Shown here: in pieces, positions 1 through 11,343 of the stretch
Position numbering within the stretch: position 1 is the first letter of the stretch
Layout: each line of letters opens with the position of its first letter
NCBI GenBank assembly: GCA_040384665.1
Contig: JAZKIY010000011.1
Location: 124,001 to 188,000, forward strand
Direction: 5' to 3'
Length of the DNA stretch: 64,000 nt
Source of the DNA: PCRC01 sp040384665
GTDB taxonomy: Bacteria > Pseudomonadota > Gammaproteobacteria > Burkholderiales > Burkholderiaceae_C
Made by a program: the position numbers and the translations under genes
Notes under the pieces: generated by a model
What the model was told of the DNA's origin: nothing
The model's database searches: none
The model's input: the letters and a program-made list of their open reading frames with translations, nothing else

Positions 1-677
1 TCGGCCGCGTTTGGCTCGAAGGTGACCATTTGTGCCGTGCAGCGCTGGAAAAGGGGCAAAAACCGGCTGTGGCGGTGTTTTCAGAATCTTTTTGGCCCCA
101 AGCCTTAGTGAAATATAGCGGTGTAGCTACAAAAACTGTAGTAATTCCCGACCGCCTGTTGGCCGATATCAGTGGCCTGGAATCTCCGGCGCCGATGGGT
201 TTTGTGCTGCCACTGCCCAGTTTGAACGCCGAGCTGCAGCCCGGCCTCGCCAGCGTGGTGCTGGACCGGCTGCAGGACGCCGGCAACGTCGGCTCGGTGC
301 TGCGCAGCGCGGCAGCGTTCGGTTTTCGCCAGGTGCTGGCGCTCAAGGGCTCGGCCGCGCTGTGGTCGCCCAAGGTGCTGCGGGCCGGCATGGGGGCACA
401 TTTCGGCCTGCAGTTGGTCGAAGGCCTGGCGCCGGAGGCGCTGGCGGGTCTGCAGTTGCCACTGGTGGTGACCAGCTCGCACCGCGGCGAATGGCTGCAC
501 CAGCAGCGCCTGCCCCAGCCGTGCGCCTGGGTGTTTGGCCACGAGGGGCAGGGTGTGTCCGAGGCGCTGGAAGCGCGCGCCAGCCACTTTGTGCGCATTG
601 CGCAGCCGGGCGGGGAAGAGTCGCTCAACGTGGCGGCTGCAGCGGCGATCTGCCTGCACGCCAGCGCCACCGGGTGA
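1..677 (+). CDS. SpoU/TrmH-family RNA 2'-O-ribose methyltransferase, 5' end outside window
   Basis: The open frame runs in from the window edge (it reads GRVWLEGDH before the first internal start at 30), so the N-terminus is missing. The C-terminal part is a SpoU (SPOUT-fold) methylase: motif 1 around LQDAGNVGSVLRSAA, motif 2 VFGHEGQGVS, motif 3 GGEESLNVAAAAA. Such enzymes methylate ribose 2'-OH in rRNA or tRNA using SAM; the target site cannot be read from sequence. The stretch WPQALVKYSGVATKTVVI, between the N-terminal part and the SpoU fold, is encoded by a copy of the interspersed repeat (90-148) and is probably an added linker. Confidence 0.85.
   Translation, partial: GRVWLEGDHLCRAALEKGQKPAVAVFSESFWPQALVKYSGVATKTVVIPDRLLADISGLESPAPMGFVLPLPSLNAELQPGLASVVLDRLQDAGNVGSVLRSAAAFGFRQVLALKGSAALWSPKVLRAGMGAHFGLQLVEGLAPEALAGLQLPLVVTSSHRGEWLHQQRLPQPCAWVFGHEGQGVSEALEARASHFVRIAQPGGEESLNVAAAAAICLHASATG
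90..148 (+). repeat. Interspersed AT-rich repeat, copy A (in frame in the methylase)
   Basis: Contains the family core AAGCCTTAGTGAAATATAGC followed by a hairpin with arms CTACA (127-131) and TGTAG (137-141) and loop AAAAC. It reads through in the methylase frame as PQALVKYSGVATKTVVI. The AT-rich composition contrasts with the flanking GC-rich gene. Confidence 0.8.
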
Positions 678-713
678 GGCCTCTGAACGCCATGCCCGAG
701 AGCTGCCCTCAGC

Positions 714-719
714 TATAAT
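714..719 (+). promoter_or_regulatory. Predicted -10 element for carAB
   Basis: A perfect TATAAT sits in the 163-bp gap before carA, followed by CTGAGGCT. The box is flanked by CCTCAG and CTGAGG, giving a short inverted repeat across the -10. No good -35 is visible. The same arrangement TATAATC-N3-GGCT occurs upstream of rpmE, rpsP and rplS in this window. Confidence 0.6.
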
Positions 720-840
720 CTGAGGCTACCACGCACCCCCGTACGCTCAGCGCAGCCAAGCTTCACTCCCTCACAAAAGCAAGTCCAGGAGCCGGTCTCT
801 TGCGCACGCTTGGGCGTACCCGCACAAACCGGAGAACCCA

Positions 841-2004
841 GTGCTTTTGTCTCTACAGGGAACCAACCCGCTCGCCATCCTGGCGCTGGCAGACGGCACG
901 GTCTTTATCGGCAACTCGATAGGCGCCACCGGCGTCACCGTCGGCGAGGTGGTGTTCAACACCGCCATGACCGGCTACCAGGAAATCCTGACCGACCCCA
1001 GCTATTGCCAGCAACTCGTCACTCTGACGTACCCGCACATTGGCAACTACGGTATCAACACGGAAGACGTCGAAGCCGAAAAAGTCCACGCCGCTGGCCT
1101 GATCATCAAAGACCTGCCGCTGATCGCGTCCAACTTTCGCGCGTCGATGACGCTGTCGCAGTACCTGGTGCGCGAGAACACAGTGGCGATTGCCAACATC
1201 GACACCCGCCAACTCACGCGGCTGTTGCGCACCAAAGGCGCGCAAAACGGTTGCATCGTTGGCCTGGCTGCCGGTGAGCCAGCCGACCAGGCGGCGATTG
1301 ACCGCGCCGTGGCGGCGGCCCAGGGCGCGCCCAGCATGGCCGGGCTCGACCTGGCCAAGGTGGTCAGCGTGGCCCAGCCCTATGGCTGGACACAAACCGA
1401 ATGGCAGTTGGGCACGGGCTACGGCACACAAAGCACGCCGCGTTTCCATGTGGTGGCCTACGACTTCGGCGTGAAGAAAAACATCCTGCGCATGCTGGCC
1501 GAACGCGGTTGCCAAGTGACGGTGGTGCCGGCGCAAACGCCGGCCAAAGACGTGCTGGCCCTGAAGCCAGACGGCGTGTTCCTGTCCAATGGCCCGGGCG
1601 ACCCGGAGCCGTGCGACTACGCGGTGGCCGCCACCCGCGAACTGATCGAAACCGGCATCCCGACCTTTGGCATCTGCCTGGGCCACCAGATCATGGCGTT
1701 GGCATCGGGCGCGAAAACCTTCAAGATGAAGTTCGGCCACCACGGTGCCAACCACCCGGTGAAAGACCTGGACAACGGCCGCGTCAGCATCACCAGCCAG
1801 AACCACGGTTTTGCGGTGGACGAAAAAACCCTGCCCGCCAACCTGCGCGCCACCCACATCAGCCTGTTTGACAACACGCTGCAGGGCCTGGCCCGCACCG
1901 ACAAGCCGGCCTTCTGTTTCCAAGGCCACCCGGAGGCTTCTCCGGGGCCGCACGACATCAGCTACCTTTTTGATCGCTTCATCGGCCTGATGGAGGCGAA
2001 ATAA
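841..2004 (+). CDS. carA: Carbamoyl-phosphate synthase small (glutaminase) subunit
   Basis: CarA hydrolyses glutamine and channels ammonia to CarB to make carbamoyl phosphate for arginine and pyrimidine synthesis in the cytoplasm. The 387-residue product has the usual length: an N-terminal CarA domain, then a class I glutamine amidotransferase with the nucleophile Cys279 in GICLGH and the His363/Glu365 pair in QGHPEA. The start is GTG, chosen because GGAG lies seven bases upstream (831-834). carB starts two bases after the stop, so the two are co-transcribed. Confidence 0.97.
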   Translation: MLLSLQGTNPLAILALADGTVFIGNSIGATGVTVGEVVFNTAMTGYQEILTDPSYCQQLVTLTYPHIGNYGINTEDVEAEKVHAAGLIIKDLPLIASNFRASMTLSQYLVRENTVAIANIDTRQLTRLLRTKGAQNGCIVGLAAGEPADQAAIDRAVAAAQGAPSMAGLDLAKVVSVAQPYGWTQTEWQLGTGYGTQSTPRFHVVAYDFGVKKNILRMLAERGCQVTVVPAQTPAKDVLALKPDGVFLSNGPGDPEPCDYAVAATRELIETGIPTFGICLGHQIMALASGAKTFKMKFGHHGANHPVKDLDNGRVSITSQNHGFAVDEKTLPANLRATHISLFDNTLQGLARTDKPAFCFQGHPEASPGPHDISYLFDRFIGLMEAK

Positions 2005-2005
2005 C

Positions 2006-5263
<3,258 letters not shown>

Positions 5264-5276
5264 GCCGCCCACACCC

Positions 5277-6155
5277 ATGACTGGCATGGCGACGCAACTC
5301 CTGACGCTGGATCTGGCCGACTGGCAGGCGGCCACGCCGCAGCCGGCCTGGATCAGCGCGCTGGAGGCGGGCCAGGTGCTGTATTTCCCCAAGCTGGCAT
5401 TTGCGTTGCAGCCCGAAGAGCGCGCCTTGCTGACGCCCGCGGTGCTCTCCCCCGACGTGCGCAACATCAGCCTCGACGCGCAAGGCCACCTCAAGGGCGT
5501 GGCGGGCGACGCGGCGGTGCAGGCCGCCGTGGCGGCCATGGTCGGCCGTTTTCGCCGCCAGGCGGAGCAGCTGGTGCACAGCCTGTTGCCGCACTACACG
5601 CCAGCGCTGCGCCTCGCGCCCACCAGTTACCGCCCGGCACAGGTCGAGACGCGGGTGCAGTCCTGGCGGGCCGACGACAAGCGCCTGCATGTGGATGCCT
5701 TCCCGTCGCGCCCCAACTACGGCGAGCGCATCTTGCGTGTGTTCACCAACGTCAACCCCGACGGCCTGGCCCGTGTGTGGCGGGTGGGCGAGCCGCTCGA
5801 AGCGGTGGCACGGCGCTTTTTGCCCCGTGCCAAGCCTTACGCGCGCTGGCAGGCGCGGATGCTGCAGGCGCTGCGGGTGACCAAGTCGTTGCGCAGCGAG
5901 TACGACCACCTGATGCTGCAGTTGCACGACGGCATGAAATCCGACGCCGACTACCAGCAGAATGCGCCGCAGGAAACAGTGCCCTTTGCCGCTGGTTCGG
6001 TGTGGGTGTGTTTTTCTGACCAGACGCCGCACGCGGTGATGTCGGGCCAGTTCATGCTGGAGCAGACGCTGCACCTGAGTGCCGCAAGGCAATACAATCC
6101 AGACGCAAGCCCGCTCGCCATCCTGAGCCGGCTGACCGGACGCACGCTCGTCTGA
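5277..6155 (+). CDS. kdoO: Kdo hydroxylase (Fe(II)/2-oxoglutarate-type dioxygenase)
   Basis: A 292-residue protein resembling the Kdo 3-hydroxylases of Burkholderia and Yersinia, which hydroxylate the Kdo sugar of lipopolysaccharide inner core to Ko. It carries an HxD metal motif in LHVDAFPSRPNYGERILRVF and a later histidine in QTPHAVMSGQ, a layout expected of an Fe(II)/2-oxoglutarate oxygenase. There is no signal peptide. It sits 13 bases after carB and ahead of greA, so it probably shares carAB transcription. The family call is from recognition of the sequence; substrate is inferred from the family. Confidence 0.75.
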   Translation: MTGMATQLLTLDLADWQAATPQPAWISALEAGQVLYFPKLAFALQPEERALLTPAVLSPDVRNISLDAQGHLKGVAGDAAVQAAVAAMVGRFRRQAEQLVHSLLPHYTPALRLAPTSYRPAQVETRVQSWRADDKRLHVDAFPSRPNYGERILRVFTNVNPDGLARVWRVGEPLEAVARRFLPRAKPYARWQARMLQALRVTKSLRSEYDHLMLQLHDGMKSDADYQQNAPQETVPFAAGSVWVCFSDQTPHAVMSGQFMLEQTLHLSAARQYNPDASPLAILSRLTGRTLV

Positions 6156-6171
6156 CATCCCTGTTTCATTG

Positions 6172-6227
6172 ACCGCCGTATGGCCGCCGCACCGATGTGT
6201 GAGGCCATTTTCGGCGGTTTCGTTTTT
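6172..6227 (+). terminator. Hairpin plus T-rich tail in the greA leader (terminator or attenuator)
   Basis: ACCGCCG (6172-6178) pairs with CGGCGGT (6212-6218), and the nested TGGCC (6181-6185) pairs with GGCCA (6203-6207). TTCG and five T residues (6223-6227) follow directly, then the greA ribosome binding site. It may terminate the carAB-kdoO transcript or attenuate greA. E. coli greA has a comparable leader terminator. Confidence 0.6.
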
Positions 6228-6239
6228 GGAGTAAGCCAC

Positions 6240-6716
6240 GTGACCACCATTCCCATCACCCTGCGCGGTTCGGAAAAACTCAAGACGGAACTGCACCGGC
6301 TCAAGACGGTTGACCGGCCCTGGGTCATCAACGCGATTTCCGACGCCCGTGCCCAGGGCGACCTGAGCGAAAACGCCGAGTACGAAGCCGCCAAAGACCG
6401 CCAGGGCTTCATCGAAGGCCGCATCCAGGAAATCGAGGGCAAGCTTTCGGCCGCGCTGATCATTGACCCGTCGTCGGTGGACGGCGAGGGCAAGGTGGTG
6501 TTTGGCTCCACCGTGAAACTGGAAGACGAGGCCAGTGGCGACGCGGTCACCTACCAGATCGTGGGCGAAGACGAGGCCGACTTGAAACTGGGCCTGATCA
6601 ACATCGCCAGCCCCATCGCCCGCGCGCTGATCGGCAAGTCCGAAGGCGACACCGCCGAGGTGCACGCGCCTGGTGGCGTGAAGCGCTTCGAGATCGTCTC
6701 GGTCAGCTACATCTGA
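6240..6716 (+). CDS. greA: Transcription elongation factor GreA
   Basis: GreA enters the RNA polymerase secondary channel and stimulates cleavage of backtracked RNA. The 158-residue product matches the family length: N-terminal coiled coil with the conserved DARAQGDLSENAEYEAAKDRQ region carrying the tip acidic residues (around 40-65), then the FKBP-like C-terminal domain. I start at GTG 6240 because GGAG lies at 6228-6231 and homologues begin at TTIPIT; an upstream ATG (6180) would lie inside the leader hairpin. It has a strong leader hairpin and is followed by a small membrane protein gene. Confidence 0.96.
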   Translation: MTTIPITLRGSEKLKTELHRLKTVDRPWVINAISDARAQGDLSENAEYEAAKDRQGFIEGRIQEIEGKLSAALIIDPSSVDGEGKVVFGSTVKLEDEASGDAVTYQIVGEDEADLKLGLINIASPIARALIGKSEGDTAEVHAPGGVKRFEIVSVSYI

Positions 6717-6724
6717 GCCGGCCC

Positions 6725-7138
6725 ATGGTGGCGCGTTTGCCGGTGTTTGTGGCGGCCCTCTGGTGGGGCAGCCTGACGGTGATTGGCTTTCTGGTGGTGC
6801 CGCTGCTGTTCGCTCACCTGCCGACACCCGCCATCGCAGGTCAGATGGCCGCCAGGCTCTTCAGTGCCCAGACCTGGGTCGCCGTGGCCTGCGGCATGCT
6901 GTTTTTGCTGTTTTCAAGGTCAAATCGCTCGTCAGCCCTAGTGGAATCTGGCAAGAGTGCTCTTGTTTTTGTAGTGGCCGGCCTGCTGCTCGCATTGCTG
7001 GCCGAATTTGCCGTGTCGCCGCGCATCATCGCGCGGGAGAACCTCAAGCTGTGGCACGCGGTGGGCAGCGGCCTGTATTTGCTGCAGTGGCTGTGCGCCG
7101 GTGTGGTGCTCTGGAAAGCGGCCACACGCAGGCGCTGA
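6725..7138 (+). CDS. DUF4149-like small integral membrane protein
   Basis: A 137-residue protein of about four membrane segments (roughly 5-30, 47-63, 80-97, 110-130), resembling the DUF4149 family found next to greA or rlmE in betaproteobacteria. Function unknown. Residues 63-85 (SRSNRSSALVESGKSALVFV) are encoded by a copy of the interspersed repeat, which supplies a loop and the beginning of the third membrane segment. It starts eight bases after the greA stop and is probably co-transcribed. Confidence 0.75.
   Translation: MVARLPVFVAALWWGSLTVIGFLVVPLLFAHLPTPAIAGQMAARLFSAQTWVAVACGMLFLLFSRSNRSSALVESGKSALVFVVAGLLLALLAEFAVSPRIIARENLKLWHAVGSGLYLLQWLCAGVVLWKAATRRR
6911..6979 (+). repeat. Interspersed AT-rich repeat, copy B (in frame in DUF4149-like gene)
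   Basis: Carries the family core AGCCCTAGTGGAATCTGGC. The hairpin here is rearranged: arms CAAGAG and CTCTTG replace the usual CTAC/GTAG pair. It is read as SALVESGKSALVFVV in the same frame as copies A, D and E. Confidence 0.7.
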
Positions 7139-7161
7139 GGCCAACCGCCGCGCCAGACCAT

Positions 7162-7638
7162 TCAGGTCTGGCTGCGCTTTTTCACCGAGGTTTGTTTGGG
7201 CTTGGCGCGTTTGACCTGCCCGCCAGCGGTCAGCCGCTGGTTGCCCAGCACCCGCAGGGTTTTGACTTCCGGCCGCTGGCCGCCACGGGTGCTGTACTTC
7301 AGCACCTTGAACTCGCGTGGGCCGGGCATGCGGTCTTCGTCGGGCGCGCTTTCGGCCTTGGGCGGCTTGGGCCGCCACAGCACCAGCAGTTTGCCGATGT
7401 GCTGGATCGGCGCCGCATTCAGGTCGTTGGCGAGCGTCTGGTAGGTCAGTTCGCGGGCAGCGCGGTCGTCGCCCAACACACGGATTTTGATCAGGCCGTG
7501 GGCATTGAGCGCGGCATCGGCTTCTTTTTTGACCGCCGGGGTCAGGCCGTCGTTGCCGATCATCACCACCGGGTCAAGGTGGTGGGCTTCGGCGCGGTGG
7601 ACCTTGCGCTGGGCAGGGGTCAGTTGGATTTGGGGCAT
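7162..7638 (-). CDS. yhbY: YhbY-family RNA-binding protein (CRS1-YhbY domain)
   Basis: A 158-residue protein with an N-terminal CRS1-YhbY (CRM) fold (about residues 1-95; MPQIQLTPAQRKVHRAEAH, then the VMIGNDGLTPAVKKE region), linked in E. coli to the pre-50S ribosomal subunit. The C-terminal 60 residues are basic and low in complexity, longer than the 97-residue E. coli protein. The start at 7638 matches the family N-terminus; a longer frame to 7728 runs through the promoter and into rlmE and is rejected. It is divergent from rlmE with only 31 bases between the starts. Confidence 0.88.
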   Translation of the reverse strand: MPQIQLTPAQRKVHRAEAHHLDPVVMIGNDGLTPAVKKEADAALNAHGLIKIRVLGDDRAARELTYQTLANDLNAAPIQHIGKLLVLWRPKPPKAESAPDEDRMPGPREFKVLKYSTRGGQRPEVKTLRVLGNQRLTAGGQVKRAKPKQTSVKKRSQT

Positions 7639-7669
7639 GTCGGTATTATCCCCGCACAGACAGGACACC
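7639..7669. promoter_or_regulatory. 31-bp divergent yhbY/rlmE control region
   Basis: Both start codons lie within 31 bp. TATTAT at 7644-7649 could be the -10 of rlmE. The complementary strand reads GATAATACC and could serve yhbY, so the two promoters would overlap and both transcripts would have very short leaders. Confidence 0.4.
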
Positions 7670-8326
7670 ATGAAAGTAAAAACGCAGAGCAAAAAAGTCA
7701 ACAAAGCGTGGCTGAACGACCACGTCAACGACCCTTACGTCAAGCTCGCCGCGCGCGAGGGCTACCGTGCGCGTGCCGCCTACAAGCTGAAGGAAATTGA
7801 CGAGACCCTGGGCCTGGTCAAACCCGGCCACCTGGTGGTGGACCTGGGCTCGGCGCCGGGCGCCTGGAGCCAGTACCTGCGGCGCAAGATGTCGCCGTCT
7901 GGCGCGGCCATCGGCGAACTCAATGGCACCATCGTGGCGCTGGACCTGCTGCCGATGGCGCCGGTGGAGGGGGTGCAGTTCCTGCAGGGCGATTTTCGCG
8001 AACCCGAGATGCTGGCGCGCCTGACCGAAGTGCTGCAGGGCCGGCTGGCCGACGTGGTGGTGTCCGACATGGCGCCCAACCTGTCGGGCATCGAGTCGGC
8101 GGACGCGTCGCGGGTGGCGCATTTGGTGGAACTGGCGCTGGAATTCACCCAGACCCACATGAAACCCGAAGGGGCGCTGGTGGTCAAGGTGTTCCACGGC
8201 AGTGGCTACAACGAACTGGTCAAGCTGTTCAAGGCGTCGTTCCGCACCGTCAAGCCCATCAAGCCCAAGGCCTCGCGCGACAAGTCGTCCGAGACCTTTC
8301 TGGTCGGCATGGGGCGCAAATCCTGA
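7670..8326 (+). CDS. rlmE: 23S rRNA (uridine-2552-2'-O) methyltransferase RlmE
   Basis: RlmE (FtsJ/RrmJ) methylates U2552 in the 23S rRNA A loop late in 50S assembly. The 218-residue product has the Rossmann SAM motif VVDLGSAPGAWSQ (57-69), and the catalytic lysine-aspartate-lysine set is visible in AYKL (Lys39), VVSDMAP and LVVKVF. The start ATG at 7670 gives the usual short basic N-terminus. It precedes ftsH as in E. coli, but a 178-bp gap with a possible heat-shock promoter separates them. Confidence 0.96.
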   Translation: MKVKTQSKKVNKAWLNDHVNDPYVKLAAREGYRARAAYKLKEIDETLGLVKPGHLVVDLGSAPGAWSQYLRRKMSPSGAAIGELNGTIVALDLLPMAPVEGVQFLQGDFREPEMLARLTEVLQGRLADVVVSDMAPNLSGIESADASRVAHLVELALEFTQTHMKPEGALVVKVFHGSGYNELVKLFKASFRTVKPIKPKASRDKSSETFLVGMGRKS

Positions 8327-8448
8327 CCACCGCCACGCGCCGCGGCAATTGCTTACAAATTCGCTGCATGCGGGGATAAGTCGGGTGAATCACCTGCAAA
8401 CCCTTGCTGTGCCCATGGCTGAACTGCGTTACAACAGCAGTCTTGGGG

Positions 8449-8475
8449 CTTGAAACGCCTAAAATGGTGCCATCT
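8449..8475 (+). promoter_or_regulatory. Candidate sigma-32 (heat-shock) promoter for ftsH
   Basis: CTTGAAA (8449-8455) matches the sigma-32 -35 consensus. After 12 bases, TGCCATCT (8468-8475) is a partial match to the -10 (CCCCATNT). It ends 29 bases before the ftsH start, fitting the known heat-shock control of ftsH in E. coli. Confidence 0.5.
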
Positions 8476-8504
8476 GTCCCTAGTCCCCTTCACTGGAGCC
8501 TCGT

Positions 8505-10421
8505 TTGAACAATCAGTGGTTTTCTAAAATTGCGATCTGGCTGGTGATTGCCTTCGTGCTTTTCACCGTCTTCAAGCAGTTTGACGCCCGGGGCGGTGCC
8601 GGTGCAGGCTACGTGGGCTATTCCGAGTTCCTGGAAGAAGTCCGCAACAACCGCATCAAGGCGGCCACCATCAAGGAAGGCCAGGGCGGCACCGAGATCG
8701 AGGCCGTCACCAACGACGACCGCCGGGTGCGCACCAACGCCACCTACCTTGACCGCGGCCTGGTGGGCGACCTGATCTCCAATGGCGTGAAGTTCGACGT
8801 CAAACAGCGCGAAGAAGGTTCGCTGCTCACCACGCTGCTGGTCAGCTGGGGCCCGATGCTGCTGTTGATCGGCGTCTGGATCTATTTCATGCGGCAAATG
8901 CAGGGCGGTGGCAAGGGCGGGGCGTTCAGTTTCGGCAAAAGCAAGGCCCGCATGCTGGACGAAAACACCAACCAGGTGACCTTTGCCGACGTGGCCGGTT
9001 GCGACGAAGCCAAAGAAGAAGTGAAGGAAGTCGTTGACTTCCTGAAAGATCCGCAGCGTTTCCAGAAGCTCGGTGGCCGCATTCCGCGTGGCCTGTTGCT
9101 GGTGGGCCCACCCGGTACCGGCAAGACCCTGTTGGCAAAAAGCATTGCGGGCGAAGCCAAGGTGCCGTTCTTCAGCATCTCGGGCTCCGACTTTGTGGAA
9201 ATGTTCGTTGGCGTGGGCGCGGCCCGCGTGCGCGACATGTTCGAGAATGCGAAGAAAAACGCCCCCTGCATCATTTTCATTGACGAAATTGACGCGGTCG
9301 GTCGCCAGCGTGGCGCTGGTCTGGGCGGCGGCAACGACGAGCGCGAACAGACGCTGAACCAGATGTTGGTCGAGATGGACGGTTTCGAGACCAACCTCGG
9401 CGTGATCGTGGTTGCGGCCACCAACCGCCCTGATATTTTGGACGCCGCCCTGTTGCGCCCCGGCCGTTTCGACCGCCAGGTCTATGTGACGCTGCCAGAC
9501 ATCCGTGGCCGCGAGCAGATCCTCAATGTGCACATGCGCAAGGTGCCTGTGGGCCAGGACGTGAACCCCGGCATCATTGCCCGCGGCACACCCGGCATGA
9601 GCGGCGCCGACCTGGCCAACCTCTGCAACGAGGCCGCGCTGATGGCCGCCCGCCGCAGCGCCCGCGTGGTCGAGATGCAGGATTTCGAGAAGGCCAAGGA
9701 CAAGATCCTGATGGGCCCGGAACGCAAGAGCATGGTCATGCCCGAGGAAGAGCGCCGCAACACGGCCTACCACGAGTCGGGCCACGCCTTGATTGGCAAG
9801 CTGTTGCCCAAGTGCGACCCGGTGCACAAGGTCACCATCATCCCGCGCGGCCGCGCGCTGGGTGTGACCATGAGCCTGCCAGCGCAAGACCGCTACAGCT
9901 ACGACAGCGAGTTCATGCTGAACCAGATCAGCATGTTGTTCGGTGGCCGCATTGCCGAAGAGGTGTTCATGAAACAAATGACCACCGGCGCCAGCAACGA
10001 CTTCGAACGCGCCTCCCAGATCGCCCGCGACATGGTGATGCGCTACGGCATGAGCGAAGCGCTCGGCCCGATGGTCTATGCCGACAATGAAGGCGAAGTG
10101 TTCCTCGGCCGCTCGGTCACCAAGACCACCAACATGAGCGAGCAGACCATGCAGAAGATCGACGGTGAGGTGCGCCGCATCATCGACGAGCAGTACGCCC
10201 TGGCCCGCAAACTGATCGAAGACAACGCCGACAAGATGCACGCCATGGCCAAGGCCTTGCTCGAGTGGGAAACCATCGACTCTGACCAGCTCGACGACAT
10301 CATGGCTGGCAAGGAGCCGCGCCCACCGAAGGACTGGACACCGCGCATTCCTCCCGCTTCGGGTGGCGGCGGTGGCACCGGCGGTGCCGTGGCCACCGAC
10401 CCGGCGCCCTCTGCCGCTTGA
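8505..10421 (+). CDS. ftsH: ATP-dependent zinc metalloprotease FtsH
   Basis: A membrane-anchored AAA+ protease that degrades misfolded membrane proteins and regulatory substrates. The 638-residue protein has membrane segments at about 5-22 and 108-128 with a periplasmic domain between, Walker A GPPGTGKT (201-208), Walker B IIFIDEID, the second region of homology near 308-325, and the zinc site HESGH (423-427). The C-terminus is a Gly/Pro-rich tail. The start is TTG 8505 with GGAG at 8494-8497, giving the family N-terminus MNNQWFSK. A strong terminator follows. Confidence 0.97.
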   Translation: MNNQWFSKIAIWLVIAFVLFTVFKQFDARGGAGAGYVGYSEFLEEVRNNRIKAATIKEGQGGTEIEAVTNDDRRVRTNATYLDRGLVGDLISNGVKFDVKQREEGSLLTTLLVSWGPMLLLIGVWIYFMRQMQGGGKGGAFSFGKSKARMLDENTNQVTFADVAGCDEAKEEVKEVVDFLKDPQRFQKLGGRIPRGLLLVGPPGTGKTLLAKSIAGEAKVPFFSISGSDFVEMFVGVGAARVRDMFENAKKNAPCIIFIDEIDAVGRQRGAGLGGGNDEREQTLNQMLVEMDGFETNLGVIVVAATNRPDILDAALLRPGRFDRQVYVTLPDIRGREQILNVHMRKVPVGQDVNPGIIARGTPGMSGADLANLCNEAALMAARRSARVVEMQDFEKAKDKILMGPERKSMVMPEEERRNTAYHESGHALIGKLLPKCDPVHKVTIIPRGRALGVTMSLPAQDRYSYDSEFMLNQISMLFGGRIAEEVFMKQMTTGASNDFERASQIARDMVMRYGMSEALGPMVYADNEGEVFLGRSVTKTTNMSEQTMQKIDGEVRRIIDEQYALARKLIEDNADKMHAMAKALLEWETIDSDQLDDIMAGKEPRPPKDWTPRIPPASGGGGGTGGAVATDPAPSAA

Positions 10422-10439
10422 CCGGCTGAGATGTGTATG

Positions 10440-10465
10440 AAACGGGGCCTTTTGGCCCCGTTTTT
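10440..10465 (+). terminator. Intrinsic terminator after ftsH
   Basis: AACGGGGCC (10441-10449), loop TTTT, GGCCCCGTT (10454-10462) and a run of T to 10465. This is a perfect nine-base-pair stem. It separates ftsH from folP although their order is conserved. Confidence 0.92.
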
Positions 10466-10482
10466 CTTGTGGCACATGTGAC

Positions 10483-11313
10483 ATGTTCTGGCAAACCACC
10501 CGCTTCCGGATCGACCTGACGCAGCCCCGCATCATGGGCATCGTCAACCTGACGCCCGATTCGTTTTCGGACGGTGGGCAGGCCCTGGCCCCGGCCGACG
10601 CGCTGCGCCGTTGCGAAGCCCTGCTGCGCGACGGTGCACACATCCTGGACCTGGGTGCCGAATCCACCCGGCCCGGCGCGGCGGCGCTGCCGCTGGACGA
10701 CGAACTCACCCGGCTGCTGCCGGTGCTGAGGGCGGCGGTCACGCTGGGGGTGCCGATCTCGGTGGACACCTACAAACCTGCCGTGATGCAGGCCGCGCTC
10801 GACCTGGGCGCCGACATCGTCAACGACATCTGGGCGCTGCGCCAGCCCGGCGCCGAAGCGGTGGTGGCCGGCCACCCGGCCTGTGGCGTGTGCCTGATGC
10901 ACATGCACCGCGAGCCACAGACCATGCAGGCCGAGCCGATGGCGGGCGACGTGGTGCCGCAGGTGGTGGCCTTCCTCACCCACCGTGTGCAGGCCCTGCA
11001 GGTGCTGGGCGTGGCGGGTGAACGGATCACGGTGGACCCTGGCATCGGCTTTGGGAAAACCGTGGCGCAAAACTTCCATTTGCTGGCGCAGCAGCGGGCG
11101 TTGTTGGCCACGGGCTGCGCGGTGCTGGCCGGTTGGTCGCGCAAGTCGTCTCTTGGCGCGGTGACCGGGCTGGGCGTGGCCGAGCGGATGTTGCCCAGCG
11201 TGGTGGCCGCCGTGCTGGCGGTCGAACGCGGTGCGCACGTTGTGCGGGTGCACGATGTGCGCGAAACGGCACTGGCGCTGCAGGTGCTGCAGGCCGCTGG
11301 CCCTGCGCTATAA
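10483..11313 (+). CDS. folP: Dihydropteroate synthase
   Basis: FolP condenses p-aminobenzoate with dihydropterin pyrophosphate in folate synthesis and is the sulfonamide target. The 276-residue TIM barrel shows the signature MGIVNLTPDSFSDGG near the N-terminus (18-32), the GAESTRPGAAAL loop, and the C-terminal GWSRKSSLG phosphate-binding segment. It starts just after the ftsH terminator, so a promoter must lie in or beyond the 10466-10482 gap, or terminator read-through supplies it. glmM follows after 30 bases. Confidence 0.97.
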   Translation: MFWQTTRFRIDLTQPRIMGIVNLTPDSFSDGGQALAPADALRRCEALLRDGAHILDLGAESTRPGAAALPLDDELTRLLPVLRAAVTLGVPISVDTYKPAVMQAALDLGADIVNDIWALRQPGAEAVVAGHPACGVCLMHMHREPQTMQAEPMAGDVVPQVVAFLTHRVQALQVLGVAGERITVDPGIGFGKTVAQNFHLLAQQRALLATGCAVLAGWSRKSSLGAVTGLGVAERMLPSVVAAVLAVERGAHVVRVHDVRETALALQVLQAAGPAL

Positions 11314-11343
11314 AGCAAACCAAGAACAACACGGAGACACCGC

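Noticed and set aside
7639..7728. Longer N-terminus for YhbY
   Set aside because: The extension overlaps the rlmE coding start and has no similarity to the family; MPQIQLTPAQ is the normal N-terminus.
8490..10769. Long minus-strand frame opposite ftsH
   Set aside because: Crosses the ftsH terminator and into folP; composition typical of an antisense artefact.
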